Positions 54,334 through 62,050 of a stretch of 64,000 bases of DNA are shown here, piece by piece. Source of the stretch: Deltaproteobacteria bacterium UBA6106 (GTDB lineage Bacteria; Desulfobacterota; Syntrophorhabdia; Syntrophorhabdales; Syntrophorhabdaceae). The first letter of the stretch is position 1. Every line of letters begins with the position of its first letter. The notes below the pieces were generated by a model. That model was not told the DNA's origin, ran no database searches, and worked only from the letters and a program-made list of their open reading frames with translations. Made by a program: the position numbers and the translations under genes. The stretch is taken from assembly GCA_002428485.1 (NCBI GenBank), contig DIWM01000014.1, positions 51,922 through 115,921 on the forward strand. Direction: 5' to 3'.

Positions 54334-55002
54334 ATGATTGAAGGGTTTGAATTTAAGCAGTGCATAAGCATACTAAAATCAACGGGGAAAAAGGCGGGGA
54401 ACCTCCACGCGTTGAGAGATCTGATAGCCCAGGTGTCCGATGACTGCATATTCCACCATACCTACCAGTATTTCCTGAAGGAGCACATCCTCGAATATAC
54501 CAATGATTTTGCCCATTGGGCAGGTGAAAGCCTTGAGGAAAGATCCCTGGCAGAGCAATTGTCCAACATAGATCCTTATGAATACGACAACATCAGCGAT
54601 TTCCGGAAAGAGCTGCTCTCTGTCGTCGGCAACTATATTGAAAAATTTCCGGAGCCCAGGGAGGCAATGCACGGGGATGAGTTCTTTTTCAATGAAACAA
54701 TAACGCTCATCTTCCCCATAGGGATAAGGGTAAAAAACCTCGCAGAATTTCTCATGGCAATAAAATTTGTTGACGTAGGTTCCATTTACTACCATTTCTA
54801 TGAGGCAAGAATGCGCGTAGGCGGCGGGATAGACGATTTTTCCAAGTGGATCGAAGAATCTCTGGAGAAGAAGGGGTTAGCGGAAAGGATCCGGGCGATT
54901 GACCCGTTTATGCACAATACAGAAGATATAAGGAAACACATTGCGGAACAAACAGAAAAGGAATTAAGAGGGGATATAGAAATCATGGGGGTGGAAGAAT
55001 GA
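54334..55002 (+). CDS. DUF5752 family protein
   Basis: 222 residues from ATG 54334; TTG 54325, which directly follows the ribosome-binding site gggaggaaagagg, would add three. It is an internally repeated protein: FHHTYQYFLKEHILEYTNDF (residues 40-60) and IYYHFYEARMRVGGGIDDFS (150-170) are two copies of one unit. DUF5752 genes are typically found next to trehalose/glycosyl-transfer genes, as here: its stop overlaps the ATG of the TreT-like gene by 4 nt. Role unknown, possibly regulatory or a partner of that enzyme. Confidence 0.8.
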   Translation: MIEGFEFKQCISILKSTGKKAGNLHALRDLIAQVSDDCIFHHTYQYFLKEHILEYTNDFAHWAGESLEERSLAEQLSNIDPYEYDNISDFRKELLSVVGNYIEKFPEPREAMHGDEFFFNETITLIFPIGIRVKNLAEFLMAIKFVDVGSIYYHFYEARMRVGGGIDDFSKWIEESLEKKGLAERIRAIDPFMHNTEDIRKHIAEQTEKELRGDIEIMGVEE

Positions 55003-56210
55003 TCAACCAGTATGCCGGTATTTCACCTAAGGGCGATCTGCTGCTCCTCCAGAGGCTTGCCAGGGTGCTCGGCGGAAGATCCTTTCTTCATGTCAATTCT
55101 ACGCGCGAAGGAGGCGGAGTAGCGGAAATACTGCAGAGGATGATCCCGATTCTCCAGGGCCTCGGCATCGATGCGCGGTGGGAGACAATCAGCGGCGATG
55201 AACAATTTTTCGAAATGACGAAAAAGGTTCACAATGCCCTCCAGGGCAATAAGGAGACTATCACTGACACAATGTGGCAGCACCATTTCGAGATCAACCG
55301 GCAAAACGCAGCGAATATCGATCTCGATGCCGATGCCGTCATCATCCACGATCCTCAACCGGGCCCCCTTGTGGAGTTTAAAAAAAGGGGTGTCTGGATC
55401 TGGCGTTGCCATATCGATATATCGAACCCGTTTAAAGATGTATATAAAGCCCTTGGGCGATATGCATTAAAATATGACGCGATAATATTTTCCGTATCAA
55501 AGTTCGCGCGGGCAATGAATATTGACGAGTTTATCATTCCGCCTTCCATTGACCCCCTCAGCGAAAAAAACATGGAGCTTTCCGATGATGAAATAAACGA
55601 GACCGCAAAAAGATTGGGCATACCCACAGACAGGCCTATCATACTCCAGGTGTCGAGATTTGACAGGTTCAAAGACCCGTTGGGCGTCATAAAGGCATAC
55701 AGGATGGTAAAGAAATACAATGACTGCATTCTTCTGCTTGCCGGGAGCCCGGCCACAGATGACCCTGAGGGGGCAGCGGTGCTGAACGAGGTGAAAGAGT
55801 TTGCGGCCAATGACCCCGATATACACATACTCCTTCTGCCGCCATTCAGCGATAGGGATATAAATGCCTTGCAGCGCATGGCCTTCGTCGTCCTTCAGAA
55901 ATCCCTGAAGGAAGGTTTTGGCCTTACAGTGGCAGAGGCCATGTGGAAAGGAAAACCGGTAATCGGTGGAGCAGTGGGAGGAATTCCCCTTCAGATAGCC
56001 CACGGTGTGACAGGTTTTCTTGTCCACTCCATAGAAGGGACCGCCTTCAGGATCAGGCAATTGCTCAATGCGCCCGAGATGGCTGAGACAATGGGGGGAA
56101 GAGCCAGGGAATTTGTAAGGAAAAATTTCCTTATCACAAGACAGGTACGTGACTACCTTTCCGTATGGTACATAATGGAGAACAAGGGCAAAAGCATCAT
56201 AGAATTCTGA
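54999..56210 (+). CDS. treT: TreT-like trehalose-forming glycosyltransferase (GT4)
   Basis: 403 residues. GT-B fold: N-terminal FLHVNSTREGGGVAEILQRM, interdomain VIIHDPQPGPLVEFKKRGVW and IWRCHIDIS, then a donor-binding half with PIILQVSRFDRFKDPLGVIK. The catalytic E-x7-E is ending LKEGFGLTVAEAMWKGKPVI. This matches the TreT group, which joins an NDP-glucose to glucose to make trehalose in one step, reversibly. It is coupled to the DUF5752 gene. The window also has a TreZ, so two routes to trehalose appear. The donor nucleotide cannot be read. Confidence 0.9.
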   Translation: MINQYAGISPKGDLLLLQRLARVLGGRSFLHVNSTREGGGVAEILQRMIPILQGLGIDARWETISGDEQFFEMTKKVHNALQGNKETITDTMWQHHFEINRQNAANIDLDADAVIIHDPQPGPLVEFKKRGVWIWRCHIDISNPFKDVYKALGRYALKYDAIIFSVSKFARAMNIDEFIIPPSIDPLSEKNMELSDDEINETAKRLGIPTDRPIILQVSRFDRFKDPLGVIKAYRMVKKYNDCILLLAGSPATDDPEGAAVLNEVKEFAANDPDIHILLLPPFSDRDINALQRMAFVVLQKSLKEGFGLTVAEAMWKGKPVIGGAVGGIPLQIAHGVTGFLVHSIEGTAFRIRQLLNAPEMAETMGGRAREFVRKNFLITRQVRDYLSVWYIMENKGKSIIEF

Positions 56211-56251
56211 AGCGCACCGCATAATACAGCAAAATGTGCAAGGAGGAAATC

Positions 56252-56704
56252 ATGAAGGCACGCCTCATTCTCATTACCGTATTTTTCTTATCAATAGCGG
56301 GCAGCGGTCCCCTTGGCGCCGTCTGCGTAAAGGTACCAAAGGCAAATCTCCGGACAGGGCCCGGGACAACCTATGAGGTAGGCTGGACAGTGTATAAATA
56401 TATGCCCCTTGAAAAGGTCGGCGCGTCCCTGTCAGGCAAATGGTATGCCGTAAAGGATGTTGACGATACGGTCCTTTGGATACACAGGAATCTTTTGACA
56501 AGCAAATATCGCTGCGTCGTTGTAAAAACCGAAGGAGTAAACGTGAGGAAAGGGCCGGGGATACATTATGAAAAACGGTTCGATACGCCCATGGAGAAGT
56601 ATTATTCCGCAAGGATGATCAAGAGAAAAGGCGCGTGGATCAAGATAATCGACGGAGATAATGATACCGGATGGATTCACAGGGATTACGTCTGGATACA
56701 CTGA
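56252..56704 (+). CDS. Secreted tandem SH3-like domain protein
   Basis: 150 residues from ATG 56252, with ribosome-binding site aggagg. Signal peptide MKARLILITVFFLSIAGSGP, then two bacterial SH3 repeats: KVPKANLRTGPGTTYEVGW and KTEGVNVRKGPGIHYEKRF, each with the NLR/NVR-xGPG motif, and two WIH-type endings (LWIHRNL, GWIHRDYVWIH). Such domains bind peptidoglycan or mediate envelope contacts. It may act together with the M23 peptidase 2 kb upstream. Function otherwise unknown. Confidence 0.85.
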   Translation: MKARLILITVFFLSIAGSGPLGAVCVKVPKANLRTGPGTTYEVGWTVYKYMPLEKVGASLSGKWYAVKDVDDTVLWIHRNLLTSKYRCVVVKTEGVNVRKGPGIHYEKRFDTPMEKYYSARMIKRKGAWIKIIDGDNDTGWIHRDYVWIH

Positions 56705-56742
56705 CGCTGACCGGTCCCTTAACGATAAAGGATCAAACCGAT

Positions 56743-56771
56743 TTAAAAAAAACTTATTTACGTGGTATAAT
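56743..56771 (+). promoter_or_regulatory. Promoter of the glgC-like pair
   Basis: TTAAAA (56743-56748), 17-bp spacer, perfect TATAAT (56766-56771), 72 bases before ATG 56844. Confidence 0.65.
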
Positions 56772-56843
56772 AACAGCAGCATCAACGGCTGTATGCGTTA
56801 TGCGTTGAACCAATAGTCTCCGGCAATCGAGAGGTTTTATGTC

Positions 56844-58079
56844 ATGAAAGATGTCCTTGCCCTGATTCTGGCCGGCGGCAGGGTGGATGAACTGGGCGTG
56901 TTCACCCTTTTCCGGCCGAAATCCATCTTGCCTTTTGGCGGGTTATACCGCATCATTGATTTTCCCATGAGCAGCCTGATGCATTCCGGCATAGGGCGCG
57001 TAGGGATATTTTCCCAATACAGGCCGTTTCATCTGATGGAGCACATCGCGAACGGAGCGCCGTGGGACATGTTAGGGAGGAAACGTTTTGTGACTGTCCT
57101 GCCGCCATTCAAAAGAGAGGGCGCATCTGACTGGTACCGGGGAACCGCCGATGCGGTATACCAGAATCTTGATTTTATAAGGCTTAATAAGCCGGACCTC
57201 ATCCTCATACTATCGGGAGACCATGTCTACAAAATGGATTACCGCAACATTGTCGAATTTCATCGCGAAAAAAATGCTGATCTTACCGTAGCATTCACAA
57301 AGGTCCCCCGCGAAGGAGCCCACCGTTTTGGCCTCGGCATGATCCGGGACGAGGAGCCGCGCGGCGGAAGGCTGCTGCAGTATGTTGAAAAACCAGACAG
57401 GCCTGCCTTTGACTGGGCGTCCCTCACCATATATGTCTTCAGGCCCGAGGTCCTCATGGAAGCCCTCGAGGAAAACGCACGGACGGACTCTCATGAGTTC
57501 GGCAGGGATATCATTCCCGCCTTGCTGAAGCATCGCAATGTTTACGGCTTCAAACATTCCGGGTACTGGGGATATACGCGTACACCGCAGGAGTACTGGC
57601 AGACAAACATGGACCTGCTGGGGAGCAGGCCGAAACTGAACATAGATAACTGGGCAGTTGTCACAAACCTTGCCCACCGCGACATCCAGGACAGGCAGCC
57701 CGCATTTATAGGCAGGTCTGCCGTCATTAGAAATTCCCTCCTTTATTCAGGATGCCGCATAGAGGGTACGGTGACGAACTCGATACTTTTCCCCGGCGTT
57801 AATATTGGCGGTGGCGCGGTGGTAGAAGACTCTATACTTTTTTTCGACGCGAAAGTAGGTAAAAACGCCAGGATCATAAAGACTATCGCCGACAACGAGG
57901 TTCACACAGGAAGGAACGTCACCGTGGGCGATGCCCGCGATGGCAGACTCTGCCTTATCGGACGGGGCGCGCGCATACCTGAAGACATTACAATACCCCA
58001 GGGGGTAACAGTGTTCCCCAACCTTGGCCCTGCTCATTTCACCGGGGGCCACTATAAGCCGGGAGATATTATCAAATGA
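56844..58079 (+). CDS. ADP-glucose pyrophosphorylase-like protein, GlgC/GlgD type with altered N-terminal motif
   Basis: 411 residues. Nucleotidyltransferase domain, then left-handed beta-helix repeats (about 285-370). The N terminus reads LALILAGGRVDELGVFTLFRPKSILPFGG: the usual G-x-G-x-R loop is replaced by GRVDELG, while the Lys/Pro-PFGG block, WYRGTADAVYQN and SGDHVYKMDYR are kept. It overlaps the next, canonical homologue by 4 nt (ATGA). The altered loop may mean a regulatory or differently specific subunit of a heteromeric enzyme, as with GlgC/GlgD, but a separate activity is also possible. Confidence 0.85.
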   Translation: MKDVLALILAGGRVDELGVFTLFRPKSILPFGGLYRIIDFPMSSLMHSGIGRVGIFSQYRPFHLMEHIANGAPWDMLGRKRFVTVLPPFKREGASDWYRGTADAVYQNLDFIRLNKPDLILILSGDHVYKMDYRNIVEFHREKNADLTVAFTKVPREGAHRFGLGMIRDEEPRGGRLLQYVEKPDRPAFDWASLTIYVFRPEVLMEALEENARTDSHEFGRDIIPALLKHRNVYGFKHSGYWGYTRTPQEYWQTNMDLLGSRPKLNIDNWAVVTNLAHRDIQDRQPAFIGRSAVIRNSLLYSGCRIEGTVTNSILFPGVNIGGGAVVEDSILFFDAKVGKNARIIKTIADNEVHTGRNVTVGDARDGRLCLIGRGARIPEDITIPQGVTVFPNLGPAHFTGGHYKPGDIIK

Positions 58080-59338
58080 GGAGAACCCTTACAATGCTGC
58101 TTGCCGGCGGCGTCGGCAGCCGCTTGAACATCCTTGTGCGCCTCAGGGCAAAACCGGCAGTCCCCTTCGGAGGGCAGTACAGGATCATCGATTTTACGTT
58201 GAGCAACATAGCGAACTCGGGCCTTACAAGGGTTGCCGTGCTGACACAGTACAAGCCCCTTTCCATGATGGACCATATCGGCGACGGCTCCTCATGGGAT
58301 ATGTCGGGACGCACCAGAAGCATAAAGATCCTGCCCCCCAAAACAGGTGAAAAGGACTGGGACTGGTATCGGGGGACCGCCGATGCCGTGAGGCAGAACC
58401 TTGATTTTATTACTTCTGCCGGGAATTGCACCGACGTTCTTGTCCTCTCCGGCGATCACGTCTACGCGATGGATTATCGCCCGCTGGTGGAGTTCCATAG
58501 AAGTCACGGCGCAAAGGTGACGATAGGCATGATCCAGGTCCCTCGCAGAGAAACGCACAATTTCGGCATCGGCATCGTTGACAATGCGCACAGGATCATC
58601 GATTGGGAAGAAAAACCAAAAAAGGCAAGGTCAAACTTTGCCTCAATGGGCATCTACGTCTTCGACAGGGACTACCTTGTAACGATGCTGAGAAGAACAA
58701 AAGAAGAGGATTTCGGCCACCACGTCATTCCCAAGGCCATGGAAGAAAAAAATGTGTACGCGTATAACTTCAAAGGCTACTGGAAGGATGCAGGAACTAT
58801 TCAGGCTTACTGGGATGCCAACATGGACCTCCTGGACCCCAAATCGGACCTCAACCCTGAAGCGTGGGGGACAAAAACCAATGTTGTCGCCGAGGGGCCG
58901 CCGAGCGACCGTCAACCCATCCGCATTTATGATGAGGCAGAGGTGTCTGATTCGGCCGTCTCGCCCGGCTGCCTTATCAAGGGCCGAGTCTGCCACTCCG
59001 TGCTCTCCCCGGGCGTGATCGTGGAAAAAGGGGCATTCATCAGCGATTCGATCATAATGCATGATGCTGTCATAAAGTCGGGCACATCGGTCAGCAGATG
59101 CATCATCGATAAGCGCGTAGTGATTGGAAGAAATTGCTCCATCGGTACGGGAAACCCGGAAAATGCAAATAACGAATTCCCGGAACAGCTTAATTCCGGC
59201 ATAACCCTCATAGGAAAAGGGGCAAAGATTCCCGATAGCACAAAGATGGGCACGAACTGTATCGTCTATCCCATGGTCGAAAAAGCCGACTTCCACGACC
59301 CGTCCGTCAAGGATGGATCTACTCTCGAAAAACCCTAA
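58076..59338 (+). CDS. glgC: Glucose-1-phosphate adenylyltransferase
   Basis: 420 residues. It has the canonical LLAGGVGSRLNILVRLRAKP loop followed by AVPFGGQYRIIDF, WYRGTADAVRQNLDFI, LSGDHVYAMDYR and the IDWEEKPKKA block, then beta-helix repeats with a terminal MGTNCIVYPM. It makes ADP-glucose from glucose-1-phosphate and ATP for glycogen-type synthesis or for trehalose and glucosylglycerate. It is translationally coupled to the divergent paralogue upstream. No glgA or glgB is in the window. Confidence 0.93.
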   Translation: MRRTLTMLLAGGVGSRLNILVRLRAKPAVPFGGQYRIIDFTLSNIANSGLTRVAVLTQYKPLSMMDHIGDGSSWDMSGRTRSIKILPPKTGEKDWDWYRGTADAVRQNLDFITSAGNCTDVLVLSGDHVYAMDYRPLVEFHRSHGAKVTIGMIQVPRRETHNFGIGIVDNAHRIIDWEEKPKKARSNFASMGIYVFDRDYLVTMLRRTKEEDFGHHVIPKAMEEKNVYAYNFKGYWKDAGTIQAYWDANMDLLDPKSDLNPEAWGTKTNVVAEGPPSDRQPIRIYDEAEVSDSAVSPGCLIKGRVCHSVLSPGVIVEKGAFISDSIIMHDAVIKSGTSVSRCIIDKRVVIGRNCSIGTGNPENANNEFPEQLNSGITLIGKGAKIPDSTKMGTNCIVYPMVEKADFHDPSVKDGSTLEKP

Positions 59339-59348
59339 AACCGCCTTT

Positions 59349-59391
59349 TAATCCGGATGATCCCCCGCAGCTTGCTGCGGGGTAGTTCATT
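59349..59391. repeat. Inverted copy of the 1703/1798 palindromic repeat, possible terminator
   Basis: taatccggatgatcccccgc, agcttgctgcggggtagttc, att. The core ccccgcag-cttg-ctgcgggg (59363-59382) is a perfect 8-bp hairpin. It lies 24 bases after the glgC stop and may serve as a terminator, though the downstream side is only mildly T-rich. Confidence 0.65.
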
Positions 59392-59442
59392 GTCCAGATT
59401 GTAGCCTGCTTAACAGAAAATCTTCAATTTTTTCATTATACT

Positions 59443-59448
59443 TATAAT
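59443..59448 (+). promoter_or_regulatory. Possible -10 of the small gene at 59469
   Basis: Perfect TATAAT 20 bases before the ATG, with a weak tcttca at 16-bp spacing as -35. Confidence 0.4.
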
Positions 59449-59468
59449 AAGGAAAGGAGGTGTGCAGC

Positions 59469-59735
59469 ATGAAGCTTCACCAAAAATACCTGCTGTACAA
59501 AAAGGATCTTTTCGGCCGGCTCCGTTTTCTTTTAAACCTGCACTATCTCAGAGAGCACCTGGTTGAACAAGGCGGGCCCGATCATTCCGCAAACGTTTTT
59601 TCAAAAGATCTGAACGCTGCAGGCCACCAAGCGCCTTCGTGCTCTGAAACACTCAGGGCCAAAGATGCTGTGATGCAGGAATATGACCCATATATCGCGG
59701 ACCTTGTCAAAGATCTTGCTAAATATAAATCGTAA
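59469..59735 (+). CDS. Small protein, unknown
   Basis: 88 residues from ATG 59469, with a very good ribosome-binding site (aaggaggtg) 7 bases away. It has a basic N-terminal region (MKLHQKYLLYKKDLFGRL) and an acidic C terminus (MQEYDPYIADLVKDLAKYKS). No signal or membrane helix. Its own -10 box is close upstream. It sits between glgC and treZ. No family recognised. Confidence 0.6.
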   Translation: MKLHQKYLLYKKDLFGRLRFLLNLHYLREHLVEQGGPDHSANVFSKDLNAAGHQAPSCSETLRAKDAVMQEYDPYIADLVKDLAKYKS

Positions 59736-59843
59736 GACTCTTATCGGAAGTGTTTACGCGGGCGTCAGGAAATTGTTTGGCTGAATGCAGGCCTATTTGG
59801 TTTGTTCCAAAAGCACAATGAGAATGGAATAAATATTTTCTTA

Positions 59844-59852
59844 TGCTATAAT
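59844..59852 (+). promoter_or_regulatory. Extended -10 promoter of the small gene at 59887
   Basis: TGC-TATAAT, the extended -10 form, 34 bases before GTG 59887. The -35 region is not recognisable. Confidence 0.5.
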
Positions 59853-59886
59853 ATTGTATAGTTATCACATAGCAAGGAGGTCACAG

Positions 59887-60180
59887 GTGGACAAGGAAAA
59901 AAGGGAGGCATACATTGAAAAGCTTGCCGCGCAATTAAAAGAATGGAACGTGCAGATCGATGGGCTCATAGCAAAGGCGGAAAAGGCGAAAACCGATGCC
60001 GGGGCTGAGTATACCAGACAGATTGAGAACCTGAATCAAAAGAAAGAAACAGCGGCAAAAAAATTAGAGGAGTTGAAGGGAAAAGGCGAAGGCGCATGGG
60101 AAGATATCGCCGCCGGCATGGAAAAGGTCCTGGACGACCTGAAGGCTACATTTGATAATATAAAAACGAGATTTAAGTAA
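59887..60180 (+). CDS. Small coiled-coil protein, unknown
   Basis: 97 residues from GTG 59887, after ribosome-binding site aaggaggt; the frame runs 11 codons further up. Almost entirely helical and charged: VDKEKREAYIEKLAAQLKEW, then AEYTRQIENLNQKKETAAKK, and a C-terminal KVLDDLKATFDNIKTRFK. It looks like a short dimeric coiled coil, similar in type to small stress proteins, but no family is recognised. It lies 8 bases before treZ. Confidence 0.7.
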   Translation: MDKEKREAYIEKLAAQLKEWNVQIDGLIAKAEKAKTDAGAEYTRQIENLNQKKETAAKKLEELKGKGEGAWEDIAAGMEKVLDDLKATFDNIKTRFK

Positions 60181-60188
60181 ACTAAATT

Positions 60189-62036
60189 ATGATTGCCGGC
60201 AATATGATCGGTCCTTATTACCGGGGGCGCGGGGAAGGAAGTTTTACCGTCTGGGCTCCCCTTGCGCAGGATATCTCTGTAATGATGCTTGGCTCCGCGG
60301 CACGGTTGCTGCCGATGGAAAAAAATGCAAATGGGTACTGGGAAACCGTTGCCGAAAAGACGTTCCCGGGGGCTCTCTATTATTACAGGATCAACAACGC
60401 AATCGACAGGCCTGACCCGGCATCTCATTTTCAACCGCAAGGCGTACATGGCCCGTCTCAGTTGGTTGACCACGGGTCATTCGTCTGGGAGGACCATGAC
60501 TGGAAGGGCATACCGCTTGCCGATTACATAATATACGAACTTCACGTCGGCACATTTACCCACGACGGCACCTTTGAGGCCATCATTTCCCGCCTGCCCT
60601 ACCTGACGGATCTCGGCATAACTGCGATAGAGATCATGCCTGTTGCGCAATTTCCCGGCGAAAGAAACTGGGGATATGACGGCGCATATCCTTTTGCACC
60701 CCAGAACTTCTACGGCGGGCCCGACGGGCTGAAACTGCTGGTCAACGAATGCCATAAAGCGGGTATCGCGGTCATTCTCGACGTGGTCTACAACCACCTG
60801 GGGCCCGAGGGAAATTATCTCGGTGATTTCGGGCCCTATTTTACTGACCGATACAGGACCCCCTGGGGAGATGCGATAAACTTTGACGGGCCATATAGCG
60901 ACGGGGTGCGGCATTACTTCATCAGCAATGCCCTGCACTGGGTTTCACGATATCATGTCGACGCCCTCAGGATCGACGCAATACACGGCATATATGATCT
61001 GAGCGCCACTCATATCCTCAAGGAGCTCTCGCTGGCAGTATATGATAAGGCTACCGAACTCGGGAGAAAGGTATACATAATGGCGGAAAGCGACCTGAAC
61101 GATGTGCGGGTGATCAATCCGCCCGGGATAGGTGGTTATGGAGTCGATGCACAGTGGAACGACGACTTCCACCATGCCCTTCATACGCTCATTACAGGGG
61201 AATCAGACGGGTATTACCAGGACTTCGGGGAGCTGCCCTACTTGATCAAGGCGTACCGTGAGGGGTTTGTCTATTCAGGACAGTATTCCGTGTACAGAAA
61301 ACGCAGGCACGGCAGTTCCTCGAAGAGAAGGCCGGCGGAACAGTTTGTCGTGTTCTCTCAGAACCATGACCAGGTCGGCAACCGGAAACGCGGCGACAGG
61401 CTCAGCCAGGAACATTCGCTGGAGAAGCTCAAGCTTGCCGCCGCCGCAGTGATCCTGTCGCCTTTTATTCCACTTTTATTTATGGGAGAGGAGTATGGGG
61501 AAACGGCGCCGTTCAATTATTTTGTGCACCACTCCGATGCGGCCCTCATTGAAGCGGTAAAAAGAGGAAGGATGGAAGAGTTTTCTTCCTTTGGATGGGA
61601 CGGCCCTATCGCCGACCCCCAGGAAGAAAGCACATTCCTTGCCTCCACGTTGAACATCGATCTTCGCCTGCAGGGGGAGCACAGAATACTCCACGAATTT
61701 TACAGGCACCTGATCGGCATGCGCAAGGCGACCCCTCCCCTGAGAGATATCTCAAAAAAAACGATGGCAATAAAGGGGTTTGCAAAAGATAAATGCCTTT
61801 CCGTGCATCGATCGGCCGGCGGCGACGAAGTGGTCTGTTTTTATAATTTTCACGGGGGGGCGGCGTCTATTTCGCCCCGTTTAAAACAAGGCACATGGAG
61901 GAAAATGCTCGACTCTTCTTCTTCTGAGTGGGGAGGCCCCGCCCCGGAAACAGCGGACCAGGTCATAGGGTCATGCAACGGCAGCGCACCTGTTTCGCTG
62001 AACCCATGGAGCGCGGTTATCTACCGGAAAGTATAA
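60189..62036 (+). CDS. treZ: Malto-oligosyltrehalose trehalohydrolase
   Basis: 615 residues, GH13. N-terminal CBM48-like domain (about 10-100), then the alpha-amylase barrel: YELHVGTFTHDGTF, WGYDGAYPFAPQNFYGGPDG, ILDVVYNHLGPEGNY, catalytic Asp in VDALRIDAIHGI, Glu in YIMAESDLND and Asp in FSQNHDQVGNR. TreZ frees trehalose from maltooligosyltrehalose. The ATG at 60189 is chosen as the first; MIGPYYRG at 60204 is an alternative. Its usual partner, TreY, is not seen in the window and may follow the GH57 gene. It begins 9 bases after the previous stop. Confidence 0.93.
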   Translation: MIAGNMIGPYYRGRGEGSFTVWAPLAQDISVMMLGSAARLLPMEKNANGYWETVAEKTFPGALYYYRINNAIDRPDPASHFQPQGVHGPSQLVDHGSFVWEDHDWKGIPLADYIIYELHVGTFTHDGTFEAIISRLPYLTDLGITAIEIMPVAQFPGERNWGYDGAYPFAPQNFYGGPDGLKLLVNECHKAGIAVILDVVYNHLGPEGNYLGDFGPYFTDRYRTPWGDAINFDGPYSDGVRHYFISNALHWVSRYHVDALRIDAIHGIYDLSATHILKELSLAVYDKATELGRKVYIMAESDLNDVRVINPPGIGGYGVDAQWNDDFHHALHTLITGESDGYYQDFGELPYLIKAYREGFVYSGQYSVYRKRRHGSSSKRRPAEQFVVFSQNHDQVGNRKRGDRLSQEHSLEKLKLAAAAVILSPFIPLLFMGEEYGETAPFNYFVHHSDAALIEAVKRGRMEEFSSFGWDGPIADPQEESTFLASTLNIDLRLQGEHRILHEFYRHLIGMRKATPPLRDISKKTMAIKGFAKDKCLSVHRSAGGDEVVCFYNFHGGAASISPRLKQGTWRKMLDSSSSEWGGPAPETADQVIGSCNGSAPVSLNPWSAVIYRKV

Positions 62037-62050
62037 GAACTGGAGGATTA

